Assembly (NCBI GenBank): GCA_944390585.1 | Contig: CALXQI010000015.1 | Span: 276,286-340,285, forward strand | DNA from: an uncultured Alphaproteobacteria bacterium | Lineage (GTDB): Bacteria; Pseudomonadota; Alphaproteobacteria; RUG11792 | Direction of reading: 5' to 3' | Length of the DNA stretch: 64,000 nt | The notes under the pieces: generated by a model | Seen by the model: only the letters and a program-made list of their open reading frames with translations | What the model was told of the DNA's origin: nothing | Databases searched by the model: none | In this document: one piece after another, positions 39,782 through 49,211 of the stretch | Layout of the letters: every line of letters starts with the position of its first letter | How positions within the stretch are numbered: the first letter of the stretch is position 1 | Translations under genes and position numbers: made by a program

Positions 39782-40221
39782 TTGAGAATAATACACAAGA
39801 AACACAAAAACGCACACAAGTATTAGATGAATTTGGGCGTGCGTATGGTACAGGAAGACGTAAAGAGCATGCTGTTGCCCGCGTATGGATTAAGCCTGGA
39901 GCTGGCAGAATATCAGTAAATTGCATTGATTACACAAGCTATTTTGCTAGAAGCGTGTTGCAAATGGTCGTTAGAAGCCCACTTGTCTTAACATCTAGAG
40001 AGAATCAATACGATGTATACTGCACAGTACGCGGTGGGGGATTATCTGGACAGGCTGGAGCAATAAAGCATGGAATAAGCAAGGCATTGGTTGCGTACGA
40101 GCCAGATCTGCATGCAGTACTAAAAGTAGCAGGAATGTTGACACGCGATCCACGTGTTGTTGAAAGAAAGAAATACGGTCAGCGTAAAGCGCGTCGCAGA
40201 TTCCAGTTCTCTAAGAGATAA
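39778..40221 (+). CDS. rpsI: Ribosomal protein S9 (uS9)
   Basis: A small-subunit protein whose C-terminal tail reaches the P-site tRNA. The 147 residues include [19 protein letters not shown], the [19 protein letters not shown] motif, and the conserved basic C-terminus ending in [16 protein letters not shown]. The first ~20 residues are a lineage-specific extension. It is coupled to rplM. Confidence 0.97.
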   Translation: MIENNTQETQKRTQVLDEFGRAYGTGRRKEHAVARVWIKPGAGRISVNCIDYTSYFARSVLQMVVRSPLVLTSRENQYDVYCTVRGGGLSGQAGAIKHGISKALVAYEPDLHAVLKVAGMLTRDPRVVERKKYGQRKARRRFQFSKR

Positions 40222-40333
40222 TTTTCTGTTAACGCATGCCATATGTGTAGTAGATTAAAGTGTAGGTAAGCTGTTGTTTGTGCTTTTTTGCATACATGTG
40301 ATAGCATGGTAGAAATATATAATTCTAGTTTTT

Positions 40334-41590
40334 ATGAAAAATCAGCCAATTAGAGGAATGAAAGATATATATAGCGATGAAATGCGCAAATATATTTCTA
40401 TTATTGATGCTGCAGTTAAGGTCGGTCAAAAGTACGGGTATGATTTAATTGAAACTCCAATTGTAGAATACACAGATGTTTTTACACGCGCAATAGGAAC
40501 AGAAACTGACGTAGTATCAAAGGAAATGTACACATTTTCTGATAGAAACGGTGAATCAATCACACTAAGGCCAGAAGGAACAGCTGGTGTTGTGCGTGCT
40601 ATAATATCAAACAATATTATTAATTTAGGACCTGTAAAATATATGTATTATGGCCCTATGTTTAGATATGATAGACCTCAGAAAGGACGATATCGCCAAT
40701 TTCACCAAATTGGATTTGAAAACATAGGTTTTTCTTCAGAATATGAAGATGCAATGACGATTGCAATGGCTGTTGAAATATTAAATTGTGTAGGTATTTT
40801 TAACATCAAAGTACATGTTAATTCTATAGGAGATGAAGAAACAAGAAGTATATATACAAGTAAAATTATTGATTACTTTACAAAATATGAAAATGAGTTG
40901 TCAGAAGATTCTAAACGTAGATTAAAAACAAACCCCATGCGCATTTTAGACTCAAAAGATCGTGGTGATCAAAAAATAGCGCAAGATGCACCAAAGTTAT
41001 CCGATAGCTTAACAAACGATGCTAAAGCGTATTTTAATAAAGTCTGTGAATTACTAGAATATTACAAAATAAAATTTATTATTGATCAATTCTTAGTGCG
41101 TGGTCTTGACTATTATTGTCATACAGCATTTGAAATCAAAACTGATGATAAAAGTATTGGCTCAGTTTGTGGAGGTGGAAGATATGATAAGCTCGTTCAA
41201 ATGCTTGGCGGGCCATCAGTTTCTGGAATAGGCTTTGCGTATGGTGCTGAGCGCATTATGTCTATAATGGAAAATTGCTCCATAAAGCAAAATAAAATTG
41301 CTGTCGTTCCAGTTTCTGACGATGAAAATATGGAAGCATTTTCACTACTTACTAAACTGCATGATGCTAATATATGTGCTGAATTCTTTAATGATGGAAA
41401 TATAAAAAAGCGTATGAAAATGGCAGATAAATTTAACTGCAGTATAGCATTTATTATAGGAGAGGATGAAATAAAAACAAATAAAATAAAGGTAAAATTT
41501 ATGAATGATACTAATGAAAATAATGAAATATTAATTGATAAGGATTATGCTATACGCTTTGCATTGCATCTAATATCACAGAAAATCTAA
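40334..41590 (+). CDS. hisS: Histidyl-tRNA synthetase
   Basis: A class II synthetase, 418 residues. Motif 2 (MFRYDRPQKGRYRQFHQIGFE), the two histidine-specific motifs (LVRGLDYYCHTAFE and GGGRYDKL), motif 3 (GIGFAYGAERI), and the C-terminal anticodon-binding domain are all visible. The upstream region has a TGATAGCAT -10 box at 40299-40307. Confidence 0.96.
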   Translation: MKNQPIRGMKDIYSDEMRKYISIIDAAVKVGQKYGYDLIETPIVEYTDVFTRAIGTETDVVSKEMYTFSDRNGESITLRPEGTAGVVRAIISNNIINLGPVKYMYYGPMFRYDRPQKGRYRQFHQIGFENIGFSSEYEDAMTIAMAVEILNCVGIFNIKVHVNSIGDEETRSIYTSKIIDYFTKYENELSEDSKRRLKTNPMRILDSKDRGDQKIAQDAPKLSDSLTNDAKAYFNKVCELLEYYKIKFIIDQFLVRGLDYYCHTAFEIKTDDKSIGSVCGGGRYDKLVQMLGGPSVSGIGFAYGAERIMSIMENCSIKQNKIAVVPVSDDENMEAFSLLTKLHDANICAEFFNDGNIKKRMKMADKFNCSIAFIIGEDEIKTNKIKVKFMNDTNENNEILIDKDYAIRFALHLISQKI

Positions 41591-41793
41591 AAAATATTAA
41601 CACTTATTTTATATAAATAACAATTGTATTTTACTATTTTTATATTTAATACTGACAAAATATAATAAAACCACTTTTAAAAATCTTGAACATAGATTTA
41701 TAAAAACAATTTTGCATTATTATTTTTAATACTTTGTGTTTTAAATGTATTATTCTGTATTAAATAATAAAATTAACATAAAACATTAGCAAG

Positions 41794-41823
41794 TTGATTT
41801 TTGAATGCAATATATGTTATAAT
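41794..41823 (+). promoter_or_regulatory. Putative carD-dnaB promoter
   Basis: TTGATT at 41794-41799, an 18-bp spacer, and a perfect TATAAT at 41818-41823, 25 bp before the carD ATG. Confidence 0.5.
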
Positions 41824-41848
41824 GCCAAAAATGTCAAATTGATTGAAG

Positions 41849-42343
41849 ATGGATAAGTATGCTTTCTCTGTTGGTAGTTGGGTTGTTTACCCTTCGCACG
41901 GTGTTGGTAAATTAGAGGCAATTGAAAAGTTTGACATAAATGGAGAAAAGGTAGAATTTTTTGTCATCTCTTTTGCTCGCAATAAACTTGTTTTAAAATT
42001 ACCTGTACAAAAAGCTACAAGTATTGGTCTGCGTAGTATTTTTACAAAAAAAGAAATGGATGCAGCATTACTTGTAATGCAGCAAAAGGGTGCTAAGAAA
42101 AAAATGATGTGGAGCAAGCGTGCTCAAGAATATGAAAAAAAGATCAATTCTGGAGACCCAATTGCTGTTGCTGAGGTTTTGCGCGACCTATATAGGAGTA
42201 GCGATGATCAAACTCAATCCTTTAGTGAAAGACAAATCTTTAAACATGCAATGGAACGTTTTTCAAGTGAAATGTCAGTATTAGAAAATATTGCAGAAGA
42301 AGATGCAGTAAAAAAGGTGGAGAGCGTATTAAGTGCAGCATGA
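41849..42343 (+). CDS. carD: CarD-family RNA polymerase-binding regulator
   Basis: It binds RNA polymerase beta and stabilises open promoters. The N-terminal Tudor-like domain (FSVGSWVVYPSHGVGKLEAIE) is followed by a helical C-terminal domain (SKRAQEYEKKINSGDPIAVAEVLRDLYRS...FSERQIFKHAMERFSSEMS). The start at 41849 (MDKYAFSVG) is preferred over a TTG two codons earlier. Its end overlaps the dnaB start by 11 nt, indicating co-translation. Confidence 0.94.
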   Translation: MDKYAFSVGSWVVYPSHGVGKLEAIEKFDINGEKVEFFVISFARNKLVLKLPVQKATSIGLRSIFTKKEMDAALLVMQQKGAKKKMMWSKRAQEYEKKINSGDPIAVAEVLRDLYRSSDDQTQSFSERQIFKHAMERFSSEMSVLENIAEEDAVKKVESVLSAA

Positions 42344-43763
42344 GAGTTCAAAATTAGCTGGTTTATGTAATATTGCAATGGAGCGTGCTGTTTTAGGCGC
42401 TTTATTGATTAATAATGAAATTTTTGAAGAAATTCCTAATTTTTTTACTTCCGATGTATTTTCAGCAAAGCCACATGCGGAAATTTTTGATGCAATATCA
42501 TTGTTAACCAATAATGGTTGCGTTGCTGATTGCATGACTGTGGCTGCAAAAATAAAACATAGTCCAATTTTTATTGAGGAAGATTGTGATGCATACTTAA
42601 TTGACATGACTAAAAGTGTCCTCGGCATGTCAAGCGTTGCACACTACGCAACAATTCTGCATGACATGTATGTTAAGCGAAAAATTGCAGTTATTGGAAA
42701 TGATATGGCCAATAATGAAGATTATTTAAGTCCAGATATACATGCATCAGAGATTATAGAAAATGCAGAGCGAGACCTGTACGATCTATCATCTGGATAC
42801 AGTGAACAAAATAGGCTGTATTCATTTAACAGAGCTGTGTCAGAGTCTATGACAATGATAGAAAATGCATACAACTCCGACGGCAAAATAGTGGGGCTTG
42901 ATACTGGATTTTCCCAACTGAACTCTATTTTAGGCGGGTTACATAAATCTGATCTTGTTATTGTTGCTGGTAGACCATCTATGGGGAAAACAGCGTTTGC
43001 TACAAAAATTGCATTTAACGTTGCCAAAAATAAGTTTGATAACAGGCATGGTGGGTCTGGTGTCGTCTTTTTTTCATTGGAAATGTCAGCTGAGCAATTA
43101 ACAACACGCATTATGGTAAGTGAAGTTGCAAACGAAAAAATTCTTATTTCACCACATTCTGTACGACAAGGACAAATAAATTCTGAAGCAATGAAAAGTA
43201 TTAGAACATTTAGTGAGCGTATAAGTGGATTGGAATTATTTATTGAAGATTCTGCTAATTTGACAGTAAATCAAATCAGATTAAAAACTAGAAGGTTAAA
43301 AAGAAAGTATGATATTGGGCTTGTGGTTATTGATTACTTGCAACTACTTAATAATGGAAATAGAAGGTATGCTTCAGAAAATAGAGTCACAGAAATATCT
43401 GAAATTTCCAGAGGGTTAAAATCACTTGCTAGGGAACTTGATGTGACTGTTCTTGCATTATCACAATTATCACGTGCTGTAGAACAGAGGGAGGATAAGA
43501 AGCCTCAGTTATCTGATTTAAGAGAATCAGGCGCAATAGAACAAGATGCTGATATCGTGATGTTTGTATTTAGAGAAGCATACTATAAGGCACGACGAGA
43601 GCCACAAAAAGGCACTACAGAACATGATCAATGGGTAAAAGATATGAGTGAAATAGAAAAAAAGGCTGAAATCATAATTGCCAAACAACGACATGGTCCT
43701 ATTGGCTCTGTAGATGTATTCTTTAACCATAAGACTACAAGGTTTGGGAATCTAGGTCCTTAG
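42333..43763 (+). CDS. dnaB: Replicative DNA helicase DnaB
   Basis: A hexameric helicase at the replication fork. The N-terminal primase-interacting domain (ERAVLGALLINNEIF) is followed by the RecA-like domain with Walker A GRPSMGKTAFA, Walker B VVIDYLQLL, SQLSRAVEQRE and DLRESGAIEQDADIVMF. The 476 residues are normal. The GTG start lies within carD. No intein is present. Confidence 0.97.
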   Translation: MQHESSKLAGLCNIAMERAVLGALLINNEIFEEIPNFFTSDVFSAKPHAEIFDAISLLTNNGCVADCMTVAAKIKHSPIFIEEDCDAYLIDMTKSVLGMSSVAHYATILHDMYVKRKIAVIGNDMANNEDYLSPDIHASEIIENAERDLYDLSSGYSEQNRLYSFNRAVSESMTMIENAYNSDGKIVGLDTGFSQLNSILGGLHKSDLVIVAGRPSMGKTAFATKIAFNVAKNKFDNRHGGSGVVFFSLEMSAEQLTTRIMVSEVANEKILISPHSVRQGQINSEAMKSIRTFSERISGLELFIEDSANLTVNQIRLKTRRLKRKYDIGLVVIDYLQLLNNGNRRYASENRVTEISEISRGLKSLARELDVTVLALSQLSRAVEQREDKKPQLSDLRESGAIEQDADIVMFVFREAYYKARREPQKGTTEHDQWVKDMSEIEKKAEIIIAKQRHGPIGSVDVFFNHKTTRFGNLGP

Positions 43764-43832
43764 CAGATTTGTAATTGGATTGTTGTTATTTTAAATTTGT
43801 ATAAAATTTTCTAGGAGTTTTAAAAATTATTT

Positions 43833-45440
43833 ATGGCAGATAAGATTTTAATAGATGCACAGTATGATGATGAAATTCGTGTTGCAATTACATGTGATAA
43901 TAATGAATTAACTTACTTTGAAACAGAATATAAACATCACAAAACAATAAAAGGCAATATTTATTATGCAAGAATAGAAAGAATAGAACAATCAATACAG
44001 GCTGCTTTTATAAATTATGGAGAAGAAAAAAACGGGTTTTTACCTGTGTCAGAAATTCACCCAAATTATTATATTAAAAACTGTGAACAAAAAAATGCAA
44101 AAATACAAGATATTGTAAAACAAGGACAAATGATTATTGTACAAGCAAATAAAGAGCAGCGCGGCAACAAGTGTCCAGCATTTTCTACATATTTAAATCT
44201 GCCTGGTCGATATTGCATACTTCTAACTTCAAACAAATTATCAGGTATTTCAACAAAAATTGATGATAAACAACAGTTTGATGAATTTTTGCAAAATCTT
44301 GATATACCAAATGGCTTTGGAATAATTATAAGAACAGCAAGCGATGGTGTTAAATTACGCGATATTAAGCGTGACTTTTCTTATCTAACAAGAATACTAT
44401 CAAATATTAAAACAACAGCAGCATCATTGAATGAACCAACAATGCTATATGAAGAACGTAATATAGTTAAACGTACTATACGTGATTTGTACCAAAAAAA
44501 TATTGAGCAAATCATTGTACAAGGGGACAAGGTATATAAAGAAGTAAAAAATTTTATAAAAATCTACGCTCCACGTTCACAAAAAAATGTAATCCTACAC
44601 ACATCTAAAATCCCTATTTTTGAGCAATATTCTATAGAAAATCAAATAAGGCAAATTTCTGAGCAGTACGTTGCAATGAAATCCGGTGGAAATATAATTA
44701 TTAACTCAACAGAAGCGCTAACAGCAATTGATGTAAATTCTGCAAAAATGCGCCGTACAAGTGATATAAACGAGACAGCACTTGCAATTAATCTTGAAGC
44801 AGCAAAAGAAATAGCGCGTCAAATAAAATTACGCGATATTTCTGGATTAATTGTAATTGATTTTATAGATATGCATGATAAACAACATCTAAAACTTGTA
44901 GAAAAAGAGTTCAAAAACGCAATGGCAAATGATAAAGCTGTTGTTAATATACTAAAAATTAGCTCGTTAGGGCTGCTGGAACTATCCCGCCAGCGCATTC
45001 AACAAAGCTACGTTGATCACAATTTTGTTCAATGCCCGTGCTGCAACGGCACTGGAAAAGTTGTCGCAATAGAAACAATCGCAATGTCAATTATAAGGCA
45101 GTTGGAATATTTTATATATCTAGAGAATGCAAAATCAGTTACTGTACATACATCGCAAGATATAGCACTGTATTTTCTGAATAAAAAAAGAGATTTAATT
45201 AGAAAATTAGAAAACTCTATGAATGTATGTATAATGTTCAAAACACAACATGAGTTTGATACACAAAAATATAAGTTTGAAGTAAACGAAACAGCAAATA
45301 TAAAACATGAAGAAAAACAATCTACCTCAAATAATGATACAGAAAAAAAGCAACCAGACCAACATGAAGAAATAAAAAAACAACAACGCAAAAAATGGCA
45401 TAATAAAAATAATTGTAGAACAAATAATGTAGATGAATAG
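43833..45440 (+). CDS. Ribonuclease E/G family endoribonuclease
   Basis: It cuts single-stranded AU-rich RNA in mRNA decay and rRNA/tRNA maturation. The S1 domain (residues 36-125) is followed by the RNase H-like and DNase I-like core, with the catalytic acidic motifs AIDVNSAK and LIVIDFIDM, and the zinc-link CPCCNGTGK that joins dimers. At 535 residues it keeps the catalytic half with only a ~60-residue charged Lys/Gln-rich tail. The long degradosome scaffold of typical alphaproteobacterial RNase E is missing, so it may serve as a combined E/G enzyme. Confidence 0.93.
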   Translation: MADKILIDAQYDDEIRVAITCDNNELTYFETEYKHHKTIKGNIYYARIERIEQSIQAAFINYGEEKNGFLPVSEIHPNYYIKNCEQKNAKIQDIVKQGQMIIVQANKEQRGNKCPAFSTYLNLPGRYCILLTSNKLSGISTKIDDKQQFDEFLQNLDIPNGFGIIIRTASDGVKLRDIKRDFSYLTRILSNIKTTAASLNEPTMLYEERNIVKRTIRDLYQKNIEQIIVQGDKVYKEVKNFIKIYAPRSQKNVILHTSKIPIFEQYSIENQIRQISEQYVAMKSGGNIIINSTEALTAIDVNSAKMRRTSDINETALAINLEAAKEIARQIKLRDISGLIVIDFIDMHDKQHLKLVEKEFKNAMANDKAVVNILKISSLGLLELSRQRIQQSYVDHNFVQCPCCNGTGKVVAIETIAMSIIRQLEYFIYLENAKSVTVHTSQDIALYFLNKKRDLIRKLENSMNVCIMFKTQHEFDTQKYKFEVNETANIKHEEKQSTSNNDTEKKQPDQHEEIKKQQRKKWHNKNNCRTNNVDE

Positions 45441-45549
45441 ATTTTTATAATTTTATAAAATTTTAGTATAACAACAAATTATTATTGTTTATAACCAAAA
45501 TTTGATTTTTTGCTGCACTATGTTATAGTGGTATCGTGCGTTAATTTTG

Positions 45550-46599
45550 ATGGATTTTGTAGTGGATTTGAATAAAGTTTTGCTTGTTATGATAGCATTT
45601 GTAAGTTGCACTAGTGTGCACTGTGCTTCACCTTACGTCACAGAAGGATCTTGCAATGTGGAATGTGAATCTATATTTGACTTTGGTGATTTTATTAAAT
45701 CGTACTTAGACAAATATAAGGAAAAGTTACTACAACTAGAAGATTGGAAAGATGATAATTGTTTGGTAGGTACTTTTTACCAAAAAACCAGTAGCATACA
45801 GGAGCATGTAAAACAGCATAATGTTCCTCTATTCAACCATTATTCAATATCTTTCGACATGAAGTGTATGAATAAAGAGATAGATGATGCAATATTATAC
45901 TGCAGGAATGAATATAAACATAAAATGTTCGTAAAAACTGTTGATTGCATAATTGATGATATAAAGAATACTTCAAAATTTATATCAGGTATGTTGATTC
46001 AAAGTATATCCGACCAAAAATCTCTTGATTTTTCGCAACTTTTTGGTAACACTGATATTAGTTCCGTGTTCAATTCACTTAAATTAAAGATGCACGACGA
46101 TAGCATACTTAGCATGCGACAAGAATTTTTAGAGTTCACTAAACTTGATAGTAATGAACGTAAATTGTTAAATTTAATTTTTATATTAAACAAATTGTCA
46201 ATTGTTGGAAATAAGCAAAGTATATCAACTTTAAACAAAATTGAGTCCATTGTGACAGAATCTGTACTACAAGACCATACTGGGTTTACAGAATTTCTTG
46301 ATGAATGTAGTGCATTAAATCCTTATTACAATGCTATAAAAAGGATTGGTACAGTTACTTGTAATTTTTCGCACTATGAGGAATTCTTTAATTACGATGA
46401 TTTAGTAAATTTTTATGATGCACTTTATGTTTTGAAAGATTCAGATCCACGCACTATTGCCGGATCAATTGAAGTATTGGTAGATAACTTACGCACTTGT
46501 ATAAATATATTTGCAATGAATTCATGCGATAATCAGAACAAAGATTTATTTTCCAGATTTGTTGAATTACAAAATGAATTTTCGGAGTGTAATGTATGA
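45550..46599 (+). CDS. Secreted hypothetical protein, first gene of a coupled pair
   Basis: 349 residues with a signal peptide (MDFVVDLNKVLLVMIAFVSCTSVHCAS). The mature part is mostly helical and Cys-containing, and I recognise no domain. TTGATT and TATAGT boxes lie about 20-45 bp upstream. Its TGA overlaps the next ATG (46596-46599), the same coupling seen at 11206 and a tight spacing like that at 49206, so the pair probably acts together. Confidence 0.78.
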   Translation: MDFVVDLNKVLLVMIAFVSCTSVHCASPYVTEGSCNVECESIFDFGDFIKSYLDKYKEKLLQLEDWKDDNCLVGTFYQKTSSIQEHVKQHNVPLFNHYSISFDMKCMNKEIDDAILYCRNEYKHKMFVKTVDCIIDDIKNTSKFISGMLIQSISDQKSLDFSQLFGNTDISSVFNSLKLKMHDDSILSMRQEFLEFTKLDSNERKLLNLIFILNKLSIVGNKQSISTLNKIESIVTESVLQDHTGFTEFLDECSALNPYYNAIKRIGTVTCNFSHYEEFFNYDDLVNFYDALYVLKDSDPRTIAGSIEVLVDNLRTCINIFAMNSCDNQNKDLFSRFVELQNEFSECNV

Positions 46600-47981
46600 A
46601 AATGTACGTTAACTATTTATTAAAAAAAATATTGTATGCGTGTATTTGTTTATTAACAACAAATGAATTGTACTCATCTGATAATGCAAATGCTCCGTTT
46701 GATGATATTACGAAGTGCACTAACAATTTCGATAAGCAAGATTTATTATTGAACAAGGTATATAACATACTTCAAGATGAAAACAAATTAGTAAATATTG
46801 CAAAACATATAATAAGAAGAGGCCATGCAATTCCTATTGAGAATATTGTTCAAATAAAATCAAACAAACTATTACCAAAGTTTTTACCGATTGATATGAG
46901 AAGTGATCTTTTTGATTTTGTAAAGCAATTCTATTCGATTACATACAATTCAAAAGAAAATAATACGGGAGAAGTTCAAAAATTAAAAAATTTTCTTGTT
47001 TCACAAAGAATTGATAATGATGGAAATATACGTTTATCTGAAAAACTTGTTGATTATATTATGTTATCTAATAGATTGCAGGGCTTAGAAAAAGGTAAAA
47101 AAATAGATGAATTATGTAAATTAGACATGGAAGAATTTTCTTCTATACTAAGTGTTTTTCCAAGAATTTGTGAATTCACAACTGGTACACTCAGAAATTT
47201 TGATCCAGTGATAGAATCACTAAAAAATGTAATGGAAATGAAAGTTATGAAAGATTTTAATGGCGCAGCATTATCTGTACAATGCAGTATTGTATGCGTA
47301 TTAATTGATTTACTAAAAATAACTGATAAATTGAATTCTAAAAACTTAGGATATATTCCAAAGAGGATAGAAACAGGTTCTAAGAATATAAATGTTCAGA
47401 TTGGTGGCAATGAAAAAATTGTTAATAAAATATCAAAGCTGTTTGCAAATTATTTAAGAATACCTAACATTAATGCATTACTGAATTCTATTATTAATTT
47501 AAGTGAGAGTGGATCGATAGATGAAATATTAGAGTTAAGACATAAGATAGAGGATTTGTTTGAATCAAGGGTAATAAAATTAATGCAATCCTTTACGCAA
47601 AAGGTGCAAGATGTTGATAGTTTTGTTATGCCAGAACTAAAAAATCCAGCTAAATCAATATTTAATGATATTAGTATATTTATAAATAATAAAAATAGTT
47701 TATCAGATAGTAATATCTCTAATAATAACATCGATACTAAAGCGGAGTCCAAAGAAAGTATCCCACAGTTAGTAGTAACTAGAGTGTATTCCTCTAAGGA
47801 AGAGGAAGAATTCAAAAAATATATAAATGCTTGTATACAACAGCAGAATAGCAATACCAGTGATTATGATATTCAAGCTAATAATCCACCAGATGATGTA
47901 ACAGTAAAACTTGTTATTAAGCACAGAGAAAATGTAAGTTTTTTATCTACATTTTATATTCCACTTGGTAGTGCTAAATAA
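46596..47981 (+). CDS. Secreted hypothetical protein, second gene of a coupled pair
   Basis: 461 residues with a signal peptide (MKMYVNYLLKKILYACICLLTTNELYSS). A long helical body (about residues 30-370) is followed by a Ser/Asn-rich low-complexity linker near 375-400. A compact C-terminal segment with alternating hydrophobic strands (VVTRVYSSKEEEEF...DDVTVKLVIKHRENVSFLSTFYIPL) follows and could be a small catalytic or binding domain. Function is unknown. Confidence 0.75.
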   Translation: MKMYVNYLLKKILYACICLLTTNELYSSDNANAPFDDITKCTNNFDKQDLLLNKVYNILQDENKLVNIAKHIIRRGHAIPIENIVQIKSNKLLPKFLPIDMRSDLFDFVKQFYSITYNSKENNTGEVQKLKNFLVSQRIDNDGNIRLSEKLVDYIMLSNRLQGLEKGKKIDELCKLDMEEFSSILSVFPRICEFTTGTLRNFDPVIESLKNVMEMKVMKDFNGAALSVQCSIVCVLIDLLKITDKLNSKNLGYIPKRIETGSKNINVQIGGNEKIVNKISKLFANYLRIPNINALLNSIINLSESGSIDEILELRHKIEDLFESRVIKLMQSFTQKVQDVDSFVMPELKNPAKSIFNDISIFINNKNSLSDSNISNNNIDTKAESKESIPQLVVTRVYSSKEEEEFKKYINACIQQQNSNTSDYDIQANNPPDDVTVKLVIKHRENVSFLSTFYIPLGSAK

Positions 47982-48049
47982 GATTTATAACGAAGGTTTA
48001 CAGCTATAGTTGTGTAAAAAATATCTTAGACCGCAAATAACAAATCCGG

Positions 48050-48174
48050 TGTACAATTACGGTATGTAATTTTTGTGAGGTTGTATGGCTCGTTTTGTGT
48101 TTGTAACTGGTGGTGTTATGTCTTCTATTGGAAAGGGCATATAGTCCGCTTCTATCTGTGCATTGCCTCAGGCA
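48050..48174 (+). pseudogene. Duplicated pyrG 5' fragment
   Basis: About 124 bp repeat the region 50200-50323 (upstream leader, GTGAGG ribosome-binding site and first codons of pyrG) with a handful of substitutions. The copy reads MARFVFVTGGVMSSIGKGI and then TAG at 48142-48144. It lies 2149 bp upstream of the genuine copy; the opposite-strand deaminase-like and LRR-like genes lie between them. The rest of 47982-48339 shows no gene. Confidence 0.92.
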
Positions 48175-48339
48175 CGTAAACATTCCTGCTATATATAAAT
48201 AAATTATCTCCACAGCAATTAAATCGGATAATATTTAACATTACTAATGTTGTTTGTATTATGTACGGTATTAAATAATTCACATAACTGTGTATCACTA
48301 AAATTAGCAATAACATTATTCACACATGTTACAATCTTA

Positions 48340-49206
48340 TTAACGTTGCCCAGCCTTCTGTGCGCTTACAACATCCCAATCAGAGTTTTTATTTTCAATC
48401 AAATTCTCATATCCATTCGACTTAGCACTGTACATTTGCAACCACTCATTATTCATTTGCAATCCTGTATTAATTATGTTATTCTTAATAAAATTGCATA
48501 AGTTCTTAACTGCACACGGATTACCTTTAAAAAAGTCCCTATTCAACCGCATTTTGTTTTTTGGAAAGTAAATATGCAAATTTAGATTACGAACAAACCC
48601 AGCTAGAGCGTTATAGTACATAATACATGAAAAATTCCCATTATCTTTAACACTATTTTGACAAGGATTCTGCAGCGTATATATATGGAGATCACCTTGC
48701 AATCCAGAAATCATATTTAGTTTATCCATACAAATTGTACTCTGAATATCCATTGCTTCGGAGTTTAATGTGGTGGCTGTTAGCAACCCAATTTTATGTT
48801 GTAAAGCTGCTATAACTAACTGTCTTTCTGTATGCATGTATGCACTATAATTGAAAAGATTTACAAAATTGCCATCAATACCAGGATTATTATTTGGGAT
48901 TTGTGATACTCCTTCCACATACGAGCGTTTTTTAGCAACGTATAATTTCTGTTCACCACTCTTGTCAAACAATACAGCAAAACCAAGCATTTGCCATCTT
49001 GCATGTTGCTCAGAAAATACACCTTCGTACTCATCACTTTCACTCTTCAAGACAAAATCAACAAAAGTACCAGAAATTATACCCTTTCCACACTCATACA
49101 TACTATTAATTAAAATTTTATTAGATAAAAAAACAACATCAGATAAAGCACAATTAACTAACAAACAAACACTAACCACTACTTTCTTTAAACAACCAGC
49201 TTCCAT
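48340..49206 (-). CDS. Secreted protein with deaminase-like zinc motif, putative effector
   Basis: 288 residues with a hydrophobic signal sequence (KKVVVSVCLLVNCALS, residues 7-22). Residues 120-215 resemble the toxin branch of the cytidine-deaminase fold: HTERQ (His125 as zinc ligand, Glu127 as proton shuttle), then a strand IYTLQ leading into PC (Cys182), and a second Cys194 at the start of a helix (CIMYYNALA), followed by a strand NLHIYFP. The spacing of 11 residues between the two Cys is longer than the usual PCxxC. If correct it would deaminate a host nucleotide, nucleic acid or protein. It is preceded by a secreted LRR-like gene five bases upstream. Confidence 0.6.
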   Translation of the reverse strand: MEAGCLKKVVVSVCLLVNCALSDVVFLSNKILINSMYECGKGIISGTFVDFVLKSESDEYEGVFSEQHARWQMLGFAVLFDKSGEQKLYVAKKRSYVEGVSQIPNNNPGIDGNFVNLFNYSAYMHTERQLVIAALQHKIGLLTATTLNSEAMDIQSTICMDKLNMISGLQGDLHIYTLQNPCQNSVKDNGNFSCIMYYNALAGFVRNLNLHIYFPKNKMRLNRDFFKGNPCAVKNLCNFIKNNIINTGLQMNNEWLQMYSAKSNGYENLIENKNSDWDVVSAQKAGQR

Positions 49207-49211
49207 AACAC

